59,529 nt of DNA from the NCBI GenBank assembly GCA_013336225.1, contig JAAXUC010000005.1, positions 1-59,529 on the forward strand, in the 5' to 3' direction. Below are positions 15,338-26,287 of the stretch, piece after piece (the first letter of the stretch is position 1; each line of letters starts with the position of its first letter). Below the pieces are notes generated by a model that was not told the origin of the DNA, searched no databases, and saw nothing but the letters and a program-made list of their open reading frames with translations. Made by a program: the position numbers and the translations under genes. The stretch is from Candidatus Moraniibacteriota bacterium. GTDB lineage: Bacteria; Patescibacteriota; Minisyncoccia; Moranbacterales; GWC2-37-73.

Positions 15338-15886
15338 ATGAATACAAAAATAAAAAATAAAAAAGGTTTTTCATTGGTGGAGGTTTTAATTTCTTTGCTG
15401 ATTCTTTCGGTGGGTGTTGCTGCTGTTTCAGTTTTGATGACTAACAACATCAAAAATTCAATCACGGCAAAAAATCAAGTTATTGCGGCTCAGTTGGCAC
15501 AGGAAGGAGTGGAATTGGTGAAGAATTTGAAAGACAATCAATTGGCGACAGTTTTCACAACCAACGCTGATATTACGGCAAATCATACTGACTATAGAAT
15601 TGATCTGAATTCTGATTTCGCCACTTTTTCAGGTTCTAGTGGTGCTACTAATAAGCAATTGTATTTAAATACTGGGATATTTTCACACACCATAAATGTG
15701 GCATCAAAACCGACAAAATTTTTCAGGCAAATTGCTGTAGTTATAACAATTGTGGATGCAAAAAGAGTTGCAACCGTGACCAGCTATGTGACTTGGAATG
15801 GAACAGGTGTTCCGCTTCCACTTAGTTCGTGTAATGTTGCAACAAAATGCGTTTCAATTGTTGCAGTGTTGCCAGACTTAGAATAG
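15338..15886 (+). CDS. Minor pilin, PilV/GspI-like
   Basis: A 182-residue prepilin-like protein. The leader NKKG precedes FSLVEVLISLLILSVGVAA, and the helix continues into NSITAKNQVIAAQLAQEGVELVKNLKDN, a pattern characteristic of PilV/GspI minor pilins (AxxLAxEGxExxRxxRD). The C-terminal domain has a cysteine pair separated by six residues. It would sit below the pilus tip, next to the PilW-like protein encoded downstream. The ATG at 15338 starts a leader of typical length; ribosome binding is not evident. Confidence 0.8.
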   Translation: MNTKIKNKKGFSLVEVLISLLILSVGVAAVSVLMTNNIKNSITAKNQVIAAQLAQEGVELVKNLKDNQLATVFTTNADITANHTDYRIDLNSDFATFSGSSGATNKQLYLNTGIFSHTINVASKPTKFFRQIAVVITIVDAKRVATVTSYVTWNGTGVPLPLSSCNVATKCVSIVAVLPDLE

Positions 15887-15961
15887 TAAATGTTTTGTTA
15901 AACGATAAAAATATAACTGAAAGCTTATTTGAGCAAAGCTCATTTTGATTTTCACTGCTGG

Positions 15962-16531
15962 ATGAAAAAAAAATCAACAATAAAAAATGTTTTATCAAGC
16001 ACCAAAAAGGGATTCTCATTGGTTGAATCCTTGTTGGCAGTTTTCATTTTTTCAATGGTGGCTGTCATGACAGCATCAACATTTTCGGGATTATTGAAAA
16101 ATTATATTGTTGCAAAAAAAATTCAAAGAAATTCAGAGAGTGCTCAATTTGTCATGAACTTGATGGCAAAAACGATTCGCAGCAGCGTGTTGCCAGCTTC
16201 TCCAGTGTCATATCTTAACGTGAATAATATTGCAATGTTTGATAATTCAAGCGCACAATGTGTCATTTATAAATTTGATGCGGGGGTGTTGAAGATGGTT
16301 TCTGCCGGGGCAGCTGATGGCGCAACTGATATTTCCAAGTGTGATGCAGTCACAACTCCGGTCTTGGCTGATTCAAATCTGGTTCCACTCACAAATGCAG
16401 GTGAAATTGATAACATTTCTTTTTCTGGCGTACCTTCATCTGGAGCCGTGGTAGGTCGAATTGTGATAATGGCAAAAGTTGGAGGTAGTGATGCTTCTGA
16501 AATTCAAACTGCTGTTTCGCTGCGAAAGTAG
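15962..16531 (+). CDS. Minor pilin, PilW/GspJ-like
   Basis: A 189-residue prepilin-like protein. The leader is longer than in its neighbours (about 21 residues) and ends TKKG before FSLVESLLAVFIFSMVAVM. The following segment SAQFVMNLMAKTIRSSVLP resembles the PilW/GspJ pattern (xLxxxLRxAl). Two cysteines in the globular domain may pair. I prefer ATG 15962 to the TTG at 15929, which would lengthen the leader to an implausible 32 residues. It is the last gene of the pilus locus and is followed by an intrinsic terminator. Confidence 0.78.
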   Translation: MKKKSTIKNVLSSTKKGFSLVESLLAVFIFSMVAVMTASTFSGLLKNYIVAKKIQRNSESAQFVMNLMAKTIRSSVLPASPVSYLNVNNIAMFDNSSAQCVIYKFDAGVLKMVSAGAADGATDISKCDAVTTPVLADSNLVPLTNAGEIDNISFSGVPSSGAVVGRIVIMAKVGGSDASEIQTAVSLRK

Positions 16532-16565
16532 CACTTAATTGAGCTTAAAATGCTATATAAGACTG

Positions 16566-16591
16566 AAAAGGTATCGCAGGATGCCTTTTTT
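16566..16591 (+). terminator. Terminator closing the pilus locus
   Basis: AAAAGGTATC (16566-16575) pairs with GATGCCTTTT (16580-16589) through one G-T pair around a GCAG loop, and the right arm runs into six T residues. It lies 34 bases after the last pilin and 16 before ligA. Confidence 0.8.
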
Positions 16592-16592
16592 G

Positions 16593-18812
<2,220 letters not shown>

Positions 18813-18815
18813 AAA

Positions 18816-18884
18816 ATTGTCTATTAACGCATTAACGTATTAACGCATTTCAATTCGTTAATTCATAATTCGTTAATTTATAAT
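18816..18884 (+). repeat. Direct repeats and possible gatC promoter
   Basis: The spacer holds imperfect tandem units of the type TTAACGCA/TTAACGTA and then TTCGTTAATTCATAA/TTCGTTAATTTATAA. The last ends in a perfect TATAAT (18879-18884), 11 bases before the gatC ATG, which could be its -10. Confidence 0.45.
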
Positions 18885-18895
18885 AAGCAATTGAG

Positions 18896-19183
18896 ATGTT
18901 AAGTAAGGAAGAAATTTTGAATGTGGCCAAACTTGCACGTATTGGTGTGAGTGAGAAAGACGTGGAAAAATATCAACATGACCTGTCTGAGATTTTGGAT
19001 TACTTCAAAAAACTTGATGAGCTTGATGTTGAGGGGGTTGAGCCGATCGGACATATCACTGGCATGCAAAATAAATTTCGCAATGATCACCAGGAAGATT
19101 TCGGAAAGATTGGCAAAGAGGCGATCATGAAAAATGCCCCAGAGGTGAAGGAGGAATATATTAAAGTCAAATCAGTTTTGTGA
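18896..19183 (+). CDS. gatC: Aspartyl/glutamyl-tRNA amidotransferase subunit C
   Basis: Small stabilising subunit of the GatCAB complex, which converts Glu-tRNA(Gln) and Asp-tRNA(Asn) to the amidated forms. The 95 residues are of normal length and match GatC across: an N-terminal EEILNVAKLARIGVSEKDVE helix, DLSEILDYFKKLDELDVEGVEP, and the C-terminal extended tail that wraps around GatA. It stands directly before gatA, separated by a 174-base AT-rich repeat spacer. No gatB is present in the window, so the operon is split. The presence of GatCA suggests that glutaminyl- or asparaginyl-tRNA is made by the indirect route. Confidence 0.93.
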   Translation: MLSKEEILNVAKLARIGVSEKDVEKYQHDLSEILDYFKKLDELDVEGVEPIGHITGMQNKFRNDHQEDFGKIGKEAIMKNAPEVKEEYIKVKSVL

Positions 19184-19357
19184 TTATTGAATGATATTGT
19201 GATAAAATAAAATTAATTGATAATTAACAGCCTTTGAATTTTTAATTTTTAATTTTTAATTTTTAATCAATTTTTAATGACTGAATTTTTAAAATTTTTT
19301 CATTTAAAATTTTGATTTGATTTCAAATTTCAAATTTCAAATTTCAAATTATTCTGA
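19184..19357. repeat. AT-rich short-period repeat spacer between gatC and gatA
   Basis: Runs of TTTTTAA units (about 19236-19280) followed by TTTCAAA units (about 19320-19349). The same TTTTTAA module with a trailing ATCAATTTTTAATGA recurs at 20851-20895 after gatA. No gene, promoter or terminator is evident. Confidence 0.6.
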
Positions 19358-20809
19358 ATGATACGAGATTTACATAATGATTTGATAAGCAAGAAAATAA
19401 CTTCAGTTGAACTGACTGAGAGATATTTTTCTGTGATTGAAAAAAAGGAGCAAGAAATTGGTGCATATTTGACCATCACCAAAGAACTTGCCATGGCGCA
19501 AGCAAAGTTGGTGGATGAAAAAATTGCTAAAGGCGAAGAGATTGATTTGATCGAGGGAATTCCCAGTGCGATCAAGGACAACATTTGTGTTGACGGTGTG
19601 AGGATGACAGCAGCGAGTAAGATTTTGGACAACTATGTTGCGCCCTATGATGCAACTGTCATCAGAAAATTGAAAGATTGTGGAGCAGTTTTCTTGGGAA
19701 AAACCAATTTGGATGAATTTGCGATGGGATCATCAACTGAAAACAGCGCTTATCAAGTGACAAAAAATCCAGTGGACACTGCGCGTGTGGCCGGTGGTTC
19801 TTCAGGTGGAAGTGTGGCGGCAGTGGCAGCCGGAGAAGCGGTGTGGTCATTGGGAACTGATACGGGTGGCTCGATTCGTCAGCCAGCATCTTTTTGTGGG
19901 GTGGTGGGACTCAAGCCAACTTATGGCCGAGTTTCTCGCTCAGGCGCAGTGGCAATGGCTTCCAGTTTGGATCAAATCGGACCAATAGCCAACAGTGTGG
20001 AAGATTGTGCCATTATTTTGTCACGCATTGCGGGAGAGGATATTCTGGATGCAACTAGTGCCAAAAGTGGCGACAAAAAATTTGAAGATTATTTAAGTGG
20101 AAATATTGCTGGAAAAACAATTGGAGTGCCAAAAGAATATGTGGAAGGTTTGGATGGAGAAATTAAAAATGTTTTTGAAAAGTCTTTAGAAAAATTCAAA
20201 TCACTTGGCGCAAAAATCGAGACGATCAGTCTGCCACATTCTGGGTATGCTTTGCCAACTTATTATATCATCATGACCAGTGAGGTGAGTTCTAATTTGG
20301 CTAAATTCGACGGCATTAAGTTCGGACTGCGCGCTGATGATGAAAATGATGCTGAAGCAAGTGGCGATGAGTTGCCGAAGAAATTACTGGAAACATATTT
20401 AGACACGCGCAAGATTGGTTTTGGCGAGGAGGTGAAAAGAAGAATCATGTTGGGAACATATGCGCTCAGCGCCGGATATTACGACGCCTATTATTTGAAA
20501 GCGCAAAAAGTTCGCGCCTTGATCCGCAAGGATTTTGAAGACGCTTTCAAGCAAGTTGATTTCATCTATTCTCCCACTGCACCAGAGGTCGCTTTTAAAA
20601 TTGGAGAGAAATCGAAAGATCCATTGAAAATGTATTTATCTGATATTTATACGATTACCGCCAATCTAGCTGGCGTGCCGGCAATTTCTTTTCCGATTGG
20701 AACTGTTGAAATGGAAAAAAAGCAGCTGCCCATTGGCGGACAATTGATGGGCAAATGGTTTGATGAGGAAGGAATGTTGAATGCAGCACATACGTATGAG
20801 ATAAATTAG
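19358..20809 (+). CDS. gatA: Aspartyl/glutamyl-tRNA amidotransferase subunit A
   Basis: Amidase subunit of GatCAB; it releases ammonia from glutamine for transfer to mischarged tRNA. The 483 residues match the amidase signature family. The Ser-cisSer-Lys triad is present: K73 in AIKDNI, cis-S148 in GGSSGG and nucleophile S172 in TGGSIRQP, with the same spacings as in characterised GatA proteins. The C-terminal region contains the substrate-binding segments YDAYYLKAQKVRALI and PAISFPIG. The ATG at 19358 gives a normal N-terminus (MIRDLHNDLISKKITSVEL) but has no Shine-Dalgarno. Confidence 0.96.
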   Translation: MIRDLHNDLISKKITSVELTERYFSVIEKKEQEIGAYLTITKELAMAQAKLVDEKIAKGEEIDLIEGIPSAIKDNICVDGVRMTAASKILDNYVAPYDATVIRKLKDCGAVFLGKTNLDEFAMGSSTENSAYQVTKNPVDTARVAGGSSGGSVAAVAAGEAVWSLGTDTGGSIRQPASFCGVVGLKPTYGRVSRSGAVAMASSLDQIGPIANSVEDCAIILSRIAGEDILDATSAKSGDKKFEDYLSGNIAGKTIGVPKEYVEGLDGEIKNVFEKSLEKFKSLGAKIETISLPHSGYALPTYYIIMTSEVSSNLAKFDGIKFGLRADDENDAEASGDELPKKLLETYLDTRKIGFGEEVKRRIMLGTYALSAGYYDAYYLKAQKVRALIRKDFEDAFKQVDFIYSPTAPEVAFKIGEKSKDPLKMYLSDIYTITANLAGVPAISFPIGTVEMEKKQLPIGGQLMGKWFDEEGMLNAAHTYEIN

Positions 20810-20819
20810 GTTAACTGGA

Positions 20820-20970
20820 GAATGTCGCTTGATGATTTTTATTGAGTTAATTAATTTTTAATTTTTAATTTTTAATTTTGAATCAATTTTTAATGAATTA
20901 ATTTTTAAACATTAAAGCATTGGAAATTCGAATTTTATTCGAAATTCAGAATTCTAAATTCAAAATTTTT
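20820..20970. repeat. AT-rich repeat spacer after gatA
   Basis: Holds TTTTTAA units, then AAATTCGAATTTTATTCGAAATTC-type inverted units (about 20925-20950). The module resembles the gatC-gatA spacer and the spacer before gyrB (22772-22890). No gene is visible. Confidence 0.55.
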
Positions 20971-20977
20971 TAAAACT

Positions 20978-21511
20978 GTGGAATACGACATCACAAATTT
21001 TATCACCGTCTTGCTTGAGTCACTGGCGAATTTTTATCATTCACCATTTGTTTTGGTGCTTAAGATTTTGATTGGCATTTATGTGGCAGTGCTTTTTATT
21101 GATATTGTGCTGATGCTTATTTTGCGCGATGTGGGTTGGCATTTGCGAGTGGGTTTGAAAGGTGCTGATCTGCCCTTGGTTTCAAAAAGTAAAATGCAAA
21201 AGCGGTGGGACAAAGTTAAAAGTCGCTTGGAAAGTGAAAGTCCTTCGCAATACAAAGTTGCAATTATTGAGGCTGACGCCATTGCAGAGGAGATCTTGGA
21301 TGGAATTGGATATAAAGGTGCCAACATGAGTGAAAAGCTGGAACAAGTTGATGTTAACCATCTTGATGATCATTTGGAATCCTTGAAAGGTGCTCATAAA
21401 ATCAGAAATCAAATCGTGCATGAAATTGACTTTGCAATCGATCAGCGCATGGCTTTGGCCGTGATCGGTGTCTATGAAAACTTCTTGAAATATTTGGAAT
21501 TTTTGGACTGA
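20978..21511 (+). CDS. Membrane-anchored protein with a HEPN-like RX4H motif
   Basis: A 177-residue protein I cannot assign to a named family, although this arrangement seems conserved in Parcubacteria. One or two hydrophobic helices span about 23-50 (FVLVLKILIGIYVAVLFIDIVL). A helical cytoplasmic part follows, containing AIIEADAIAEEILDGIG, an acidic helix, and near the end AHKIRNQIVHEIDF. The RNQIVH at 143-148 fits the R-x4-6-H signature of HEPN domains, many of which are metal-independent RNases or their inactive relatives. The start is a GTG preceded only by AT-rich repeats. It lies just upstream of the tRNA cluster. RNase activity is inference from one short motif. Confidence 0.6.
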   Translation: MEYDITNFITVLLESLANFYHSPFVLVLKILIGIYVAVLFIDIVLMLILRDVGWHLRVGLKGADLPLVSKSKMQKRWDKVKSRLESESPSQYKVAIIEADAIAEEILDGIGYKGANMSEKLEQVDVNHLDDHLESLKGAHKIRNQIVHEIDFAIDQRMALAVIGVYENFLKYLEFLD

Positions 21512-21523
21512 AGTGTCTTAAAA

Positions 21524-21551
21524 TTGACAAAGTTTGAAAATTCTTTATAAT
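21524..21551 (+). promoter_or_regulatory. Consensus promoter of the tRNA cluster
   Basis: Perfect TTGACA (21524-21529) and perfect TATAAT (21546-21551) with a 16-base spacer, about 25 bases upstream of the initiator tRNA. Confidence 0.85.
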
Positions 21552-21582
21552 AGGGAAGTTGTTGTTTTTTTTGTAGATATAT

Positions 21583-21656
21583 AGCGGGATGGAGCAGTCT
21601 GGCAGCTCGCGTGGCTCATAACCACGAGGTCGGTGGTTCAAATCCACCTCCCGCAA
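21583..21656 (+). tRNA. Initiator tRNA-Met (CAT)
   Basis: A 74-nt cloverleaf with anticodon CAT in the loop CTCATAA. It follows the Bacillus-type initiator tRNA along its length (GGAGCAG D-arm, GGTTCAAATCC T-arm, CGCAAC end) and lacks a Watson-Crick pair at 1-72 (A1 with A72), the hallmark of initiators. The anticodon stem is CGTGG/CCACG, so the usual three G-C pairs below the loop are T-A, G-C, G-C. The 3' CCA is not encoded. It has its own consensus promoter and a hairpin terminator 50 bases downstream. Confidence 0.93.
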
Positions 21657-21705
21657 CACGTTATCCTGAAACTCCTCACCTATAGTGCCGATCGTGACAA
21701 AACTT

Positions 21706-21728
21706 AAAACGAATTATCTTCGTTTTTT
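21706..21728 (+). terminator. Terminator after the initiator tRNA
   Basis: AAAACGAA (21706-21713) and TTCGTTTT (21719-21726) with a 5-base loop, running into six T residues. It suggests that the initiator tRNA is a separate unit from the next two tRNAs. Confidence 0.7.
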
Positions 21729-21763
21729 GCTTATAGGATTGCGTTTTAGGTTGCGAGAATTTT

Positions 21764-21837
21764 GGCAGGGTAGCTCAGCTGGTTAGAGCACAGCCTTCAT
21801 AAGGCTGGGGTCGCGGGTCCGAGTCCCGCCCCTGCTA
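21764..21837 (+). tRNA. tRNA-Met (CAT), elongator type
   Basis: A 74-nt cloverleaf with acceptor GGCAGGG/CCCTGCT (G-T at 1-72), anticodon stem CAGCC/GGCTG and loop TTCATAA, and no encoded CCA. The GGGGTC variable region and GAGCACA segment resemble elongator Met. A CAT anticodon could also belong to a lysidine-modified tRNA-Ile, which cannot be excluded by eye. Confidence 0.88.
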
Positions 21838-21865
21838 CAAGTGGAAAATTGAATAGAAATTTAAT

Positions 21866-21939
21866 GGGGTCGTAGCTCAGCTGGTTAGAGCGATTGCCTG
21901 TCACGCAATAGGTCGTGGGTTCGAGTCCCATCGGCCCCG
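21866..21939 (+). tRNA. tRNA-Asp (GTC)
   Basis: A 74-nt cloverleaf with acceptor GGGGTCG/CGGCCCC (one G-T pair), anticodon stem ATTGC/GCAAT, loop CTGTCAC giving anticodon GTC, discriminator G73, and no encoded CCA. It lies 28 bases after the Met tRNA and directly before a strong terminator. Confidence 0.95.
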
Positions 21940-21940
21940 C

Positions 21941-21989
21941 ATTAAAAGAAAACAACCTCCTTCAAAAAAGGAGGTTGTTTTCTTTTAAT
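21941..21989 (+). terminator. Strong terminator of the tRNA cluster
   Basis: A perfect 22-bp stem (21941-21962 with 21968-21989) with loop CAAAA, starting two bases after tRNA-Asp. The right arm ends in a T-rich stretch. Confidence 0.9.
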
Positions 21990-22013
21990 ATAGAGCTGAA
22001 GAGGGGACGAGAA

Positions 22014-22139
22014 GGGTATTTTAAAAATGCAAACGATTTTGCATTTTTAAAAACCCAGGCTTTGAAGGAAAAATTCCTCTGCGTACTCGCGAGGAATTTT
22101 GGGTGAGGAGGAGTCCCGCTCATTTTTTCGATGGGACTC
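22014..22139. other. Three consecutive hairpins after the tRNA genes
   Basis: Hairpin 1 pairs 22014-22033 with 22038-22056 (19 bp, one bulge). Hairpin 2 pairs AAAATTCCTC (22070-22079) with GAGGAATTTT (22091-22100). Hairpin 3 pairs GAGTCCC (22111-22117) with GGGACTC (22133-22139). No ORF or promoter explains this stretch; it could be a structured RNA or a dispersed palindromic element. Confidence 0.5.
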
Positions 22140-22160
22140 GAACCGGCAGAATTAATGTGT

Positions 22161-22189
22161 TTGACTTTTTTGCTAAAATATGATATAAT
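22161..22189 (+). promoter_or_regulatory. Strong promoter driving a short non-coding unit
   Basis: TTGACT (22161-22166), 17-base spacer, TATAAT (22184-22189) preceded by TGA (extended -10). The only thing between it and the terminator at 22228 is about 40 bases. Confidence 0.75.
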
Positions 22190-22195
22190 TAAAAA

Positions 22196-22256
22196 ACGGT
22201 GGGACAAAGATGCTTCAAAAATCCACTAAAAAGCTTCATTGAAATGGAGCTTTTTT
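22196..22256 (+). ncRNA. Candidate small RNA of about 60 nt
   Basis: Bounded by the strong promoter at 22161-22189 and a terminator hairpin, AAAAAGCTTCAT with ATGGAGCTTTTT (22228-22255, one G-T pair) followed by T residues. The start point is inferred from the -10. The only ORF is six codons (MLQKIH), so the unit is either a small RNA or a leader terminated ahead of the membrane protein gene at 22369. No known RNA family is recognised. Confidence 0.5.
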
Positions 22257-22312
22257 ACTTGCATTGTTGGCTTCATTAGGCTATAATTGATAAGAAGAAA
22301 AAAAGTAAATTC

Positions 22313-22358
22313 ACCCTGTTAAATCTGACCATGTCAGTGCGCAGCAATTTAACTGGGT
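22313..22358 (+). promoter_or_regulatory. Structured leader of the small membrane protein gene
   Basis: ACCCTGTTAAAT (22313-22324) pairs with ATTTAACTGGGT (22347-22358) except for one position. The loop contains an inner hairpin CTGAC-cat-GTCAG. A nine-codon ORF (MSVRSNLTG) runs through the right arm and ends ten bases before the ATG at 22369. The outer arms closely resemble the repeat upstream of the pilin at 12671. Confidence 0.5.
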
Positions 22359-22368
22359 AAAAATAAAC

Positions 22369-22743
22369 ATGACACTTAAATCATATCTCTGGGGAATTAG
22401 AATTTCCACGGCAATTTCTTTTGCTGCTTGTGCGCTGGTGGTCAAACAAATTGATCCGCAAAAAACAGGCATGGCGGGAAAGCTTCTTTTTTTTATCAGC
22501 GCACTGCTTTTTCTTTCTGGATTGTTCGTTCTTTTTTTTACTTGGATGCGTCGGGCAGTTGGCGGCGATGAGCAAACGGCATTGGCGAACATTGGAGTCA
22601 GCTTTAGGCAGGGAATTCTGATGGCAGTGCTGGCGTGCTTGTTGCTTTTCTTGCAGCAATATCGCATTTTGACTTGGTGGGATGGAGCATTGGCAGTGGC
22701 AGGGATATTACTTGTTGAGTTATACTTTCTGACAAAAAAATAG
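22369..22743 (+). CDS. Small membrane protein of unknown function
   Basis: A 124-residue protein with four hydrophobic helices (about 10-26, 38-59, 80-98 and 104-120) and a short basic loop TWMRRAVGG between the second and third. Conserved-looking polar positions are few. I do not recognise a named family; proteins of this size and layout are common in Parcubacteria. It is preceded by a structured leader with a tiny upstream ORF, suggesting control at the level of mRNA folding or translation. It reads towards gyrB, 185 bases further on, across an AT-rich repeat spacer. Confidence 0.65.
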   Translation: MTLKSYLWGIRISTAISFAACALVVKQIDPQKTGMAGKLLFFISALLFLSGLFVLFFTWMRRAVGGDEQTALANIGVSFRQGILMAVLACLLLFLQQYRILTWWDGALAVAGILLVELYFLTKK

Positions 22744-22888
22744 GTTAGTGAAATATATGTGGTAAATAATTTTGAATTCTGAATTTCGAATTTCGAATAA
22801 AATCTTAATGACACAAGGTTTCAAATATTAAAAATTGAATCATTGGAAATTTATTCAAAATTCAAAATTGGAAATTAAAAATTTATAA

Positions 22889-25003
<2,115 letters not shown>

Positions 25004-25060
25004 GACAAAATACAAAATACAAAATACAAAATACAAAATTCAATATACAAAATGCAAAAT
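25004..25060. repeat. ACAAAAT tandem repeat after gyrB
   Basis: Five or more 7-bp ACAAAAT units with decayed copies. The same units appear inverted at 25262-25292 and, in frame, inside ligA at 17388-17425 and 18353-18380. Confidence 0.7.
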
Positions 25061-25092
25061 ATGATGAGATGAGTGGTTGAAAATCTCATAAA

Positions 25093-25138
25093 GCATAATA
25101 AAAGTCACGCTTTTTAGCAAGCGTGACTTTTATTATGC
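25093..25138 (+). terminator. Terminator of gyrB
   Basis: A perfect 20-bp stem (25093-25112 with 25119-25138) around a 6-base loop, followed by AATTTTT. Confidence 0.88.
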
Positions 25139-25450
25139 AATTTTTATGAACATGCATTTATGAAAATTAATTTATATCGATAAATAAAAAGTGTACAAAA
25201 GTTTTCACTGTGAAATGAAAAATATTTTTATAAATTGTTATTCTTCTTTCGAGTTTTGTGTGCTGAATTTTGAATTTTGTATTTTGCATTTTGGAACTGT
25301 GGATAACTTTTTATGTTTTTTTATATTTTGCTTTATTTGCGCCAAAAAAAATGAAAAAAAGAATATCGATGATAATTGTAAAAAGTGCAAAAAAATTGTA
25401 TAATTTAGATAGAGAATTTTAATCATTTTTGCTTTGGTAAAAGGAAAAAC
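25139..25450. other. AT-rich upstream region of the first surface cassette
   Basis: No credible gene. It contains inverted ACAAAAT-type repeats (25262-25292), a perfect DnaA-box-like TGTGGATAA at 25298-25306 within the block ACTGTGGATAACTTTTT, a TATAAT at 25399-25404 likely to be the -10 of the following gene, and an AAGGA ribosome site at 25441. The same 17-base block around TGTGGATAA occurs upstream of the second cassette at 57199. Confidence 0.5.
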
Positions 25451-26263
25451 TTGGAAGAAAATAAAGATAAAAAACAGACGGAAATAGTTGAGCTTATTAA
25501 TGATTTCCCTTCCAAAGAAGAAGAGGCGCGACTTGAGCTTGAAAGAAAGCAGATTGAGGCAAATTTTCAAAGGCTGAAAATTCAAAATGAAAAGAGGATT
25601 GCACTGAAAAATAAATTGAAGAAAGTCGCCTTGATTGCTGTGGTTATCGCAGTAATTGGAGCTTTGATTTTTATATTTTTTCAAAACAGGAAAAATGCTG
25701 CCCTAGACACTGCAAAGAAAACTGCTAGTGTTGCCTTGCCTGAAAATTCTGAACATGTTTTCGTGAATGATACTCAAGGTGTTCTTGAACCCGTAGAGGT
25801 TGTGGATGAGACAAGGGGATTGATTGGCAGGAGTGAGAATTTTCAAATAAAAGATTTAGTGTTCGGCGGCGAAACAATGGTGATTGCAGGCGAGACGGAA
25901 AACTTGCCGATTGCTGTGACAGATGTGCGGAGTGAATCATTGATGTCCAAAGATGGTAAGGAAGTGAAGCTGCTTATTTCTTGGAAAACAAATAAGTTGG
26001 CTCAGTCAGCGGTGAAATATCGAAAAGACACCTTGGATTCGGAAAAGATTTTGAAGGAGGGTGGATATGGTTTTTCTCACGCACTTATTTTGGCAAAATT
26101 GGAACCAGCCACAAGATTTTTTTTCACAGTTGAGGCCAGTGATAGGCAGGGAAAAATTGGGGTTTCAGAAACATTCGCGGTGTTTACGGGATCAAAACCT
26201 ATTTCCGTGTTTGATTTGATTGCAAATGAAGTGAATAAGATGTTTGGCTGGGCCCTCAAGTGA
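25451..26263 (+). CDS. Membrane-anchored protein with fibronectin-like domain (cassette copy 1)
   Basis: A 270-residue protein I cannot name. The first 55 residues are charged and probably coiled (EEEARLELERKQIEANFQRL), followed by one membrane helix (about 58-76) and an extracellular part. The outer domain, about 155-250, has the look of a fibronectin type III or purple-acid-phosphatase-like N-terminal domain (VKLLISWKTNKLAQSAVKY, then LILAKLEPATRFFFTVEASD). The last residues, SVFDLIANEVNKMFGWALK, form an amphipathic tail that recurs in the paralogue at 57388. The start is a TTG with AAGGA seven bases upstream. It precedes the giant fibre gene by 24 bases, so the two are surely co-expressed. 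A role in anchoring or exporting the fibre is inference. Confidence 0.65.
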   Translation: MEENKDKKQTEIVELINDFPSKEEEARLELERKQIEANFQRLKIQNEKRIALKNKLKKVALIAVVIAVIGALIFIFFQNRKNAALDTAKKTASVALPENSEHVFVNDTQGVLEPVEVVDETRGLIGRSENFQIKDLVFGGETMVIAGETENLPIAVTDVRSESLMSKDGKEVKLLISWKTNKLAQSAVKYRKDTLDSEKILKEGGYGFSHALILAKLEPATRFFFTVEASDRQGKIGVSETFAVFTGSKPISVFDLIANEVNKMFGWALK

Positions 26264-26287
26264 CGATAAAAAACGATAGCTCAAAAA

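Noticed and set aside
21402-21659. Minus-strand ORF whose product starts MLREVDLNHRPRGYEPREL
   Set aside because: It is the antisense translation of the initiator tRNA, a well-known artefact.
22111-22146. GGGACTCGAACCGG as a truncated minus-strand tRNA
   Set aside because: The T-stem does not pair and no acceptor or anticodon arm is found; it only resembles a T-loop.
25191-25403. 70-codon ORF between gyrB and the first cassette
   Set aside because: Phe/Cys-rich translation of AT-rich repeats with no ribosome site.
25004-25450. Replication origin next to gyrB
   Set aside because: Only one perfect DnaA box, no cluster, and no dnaA, dnaN or recF nearby.
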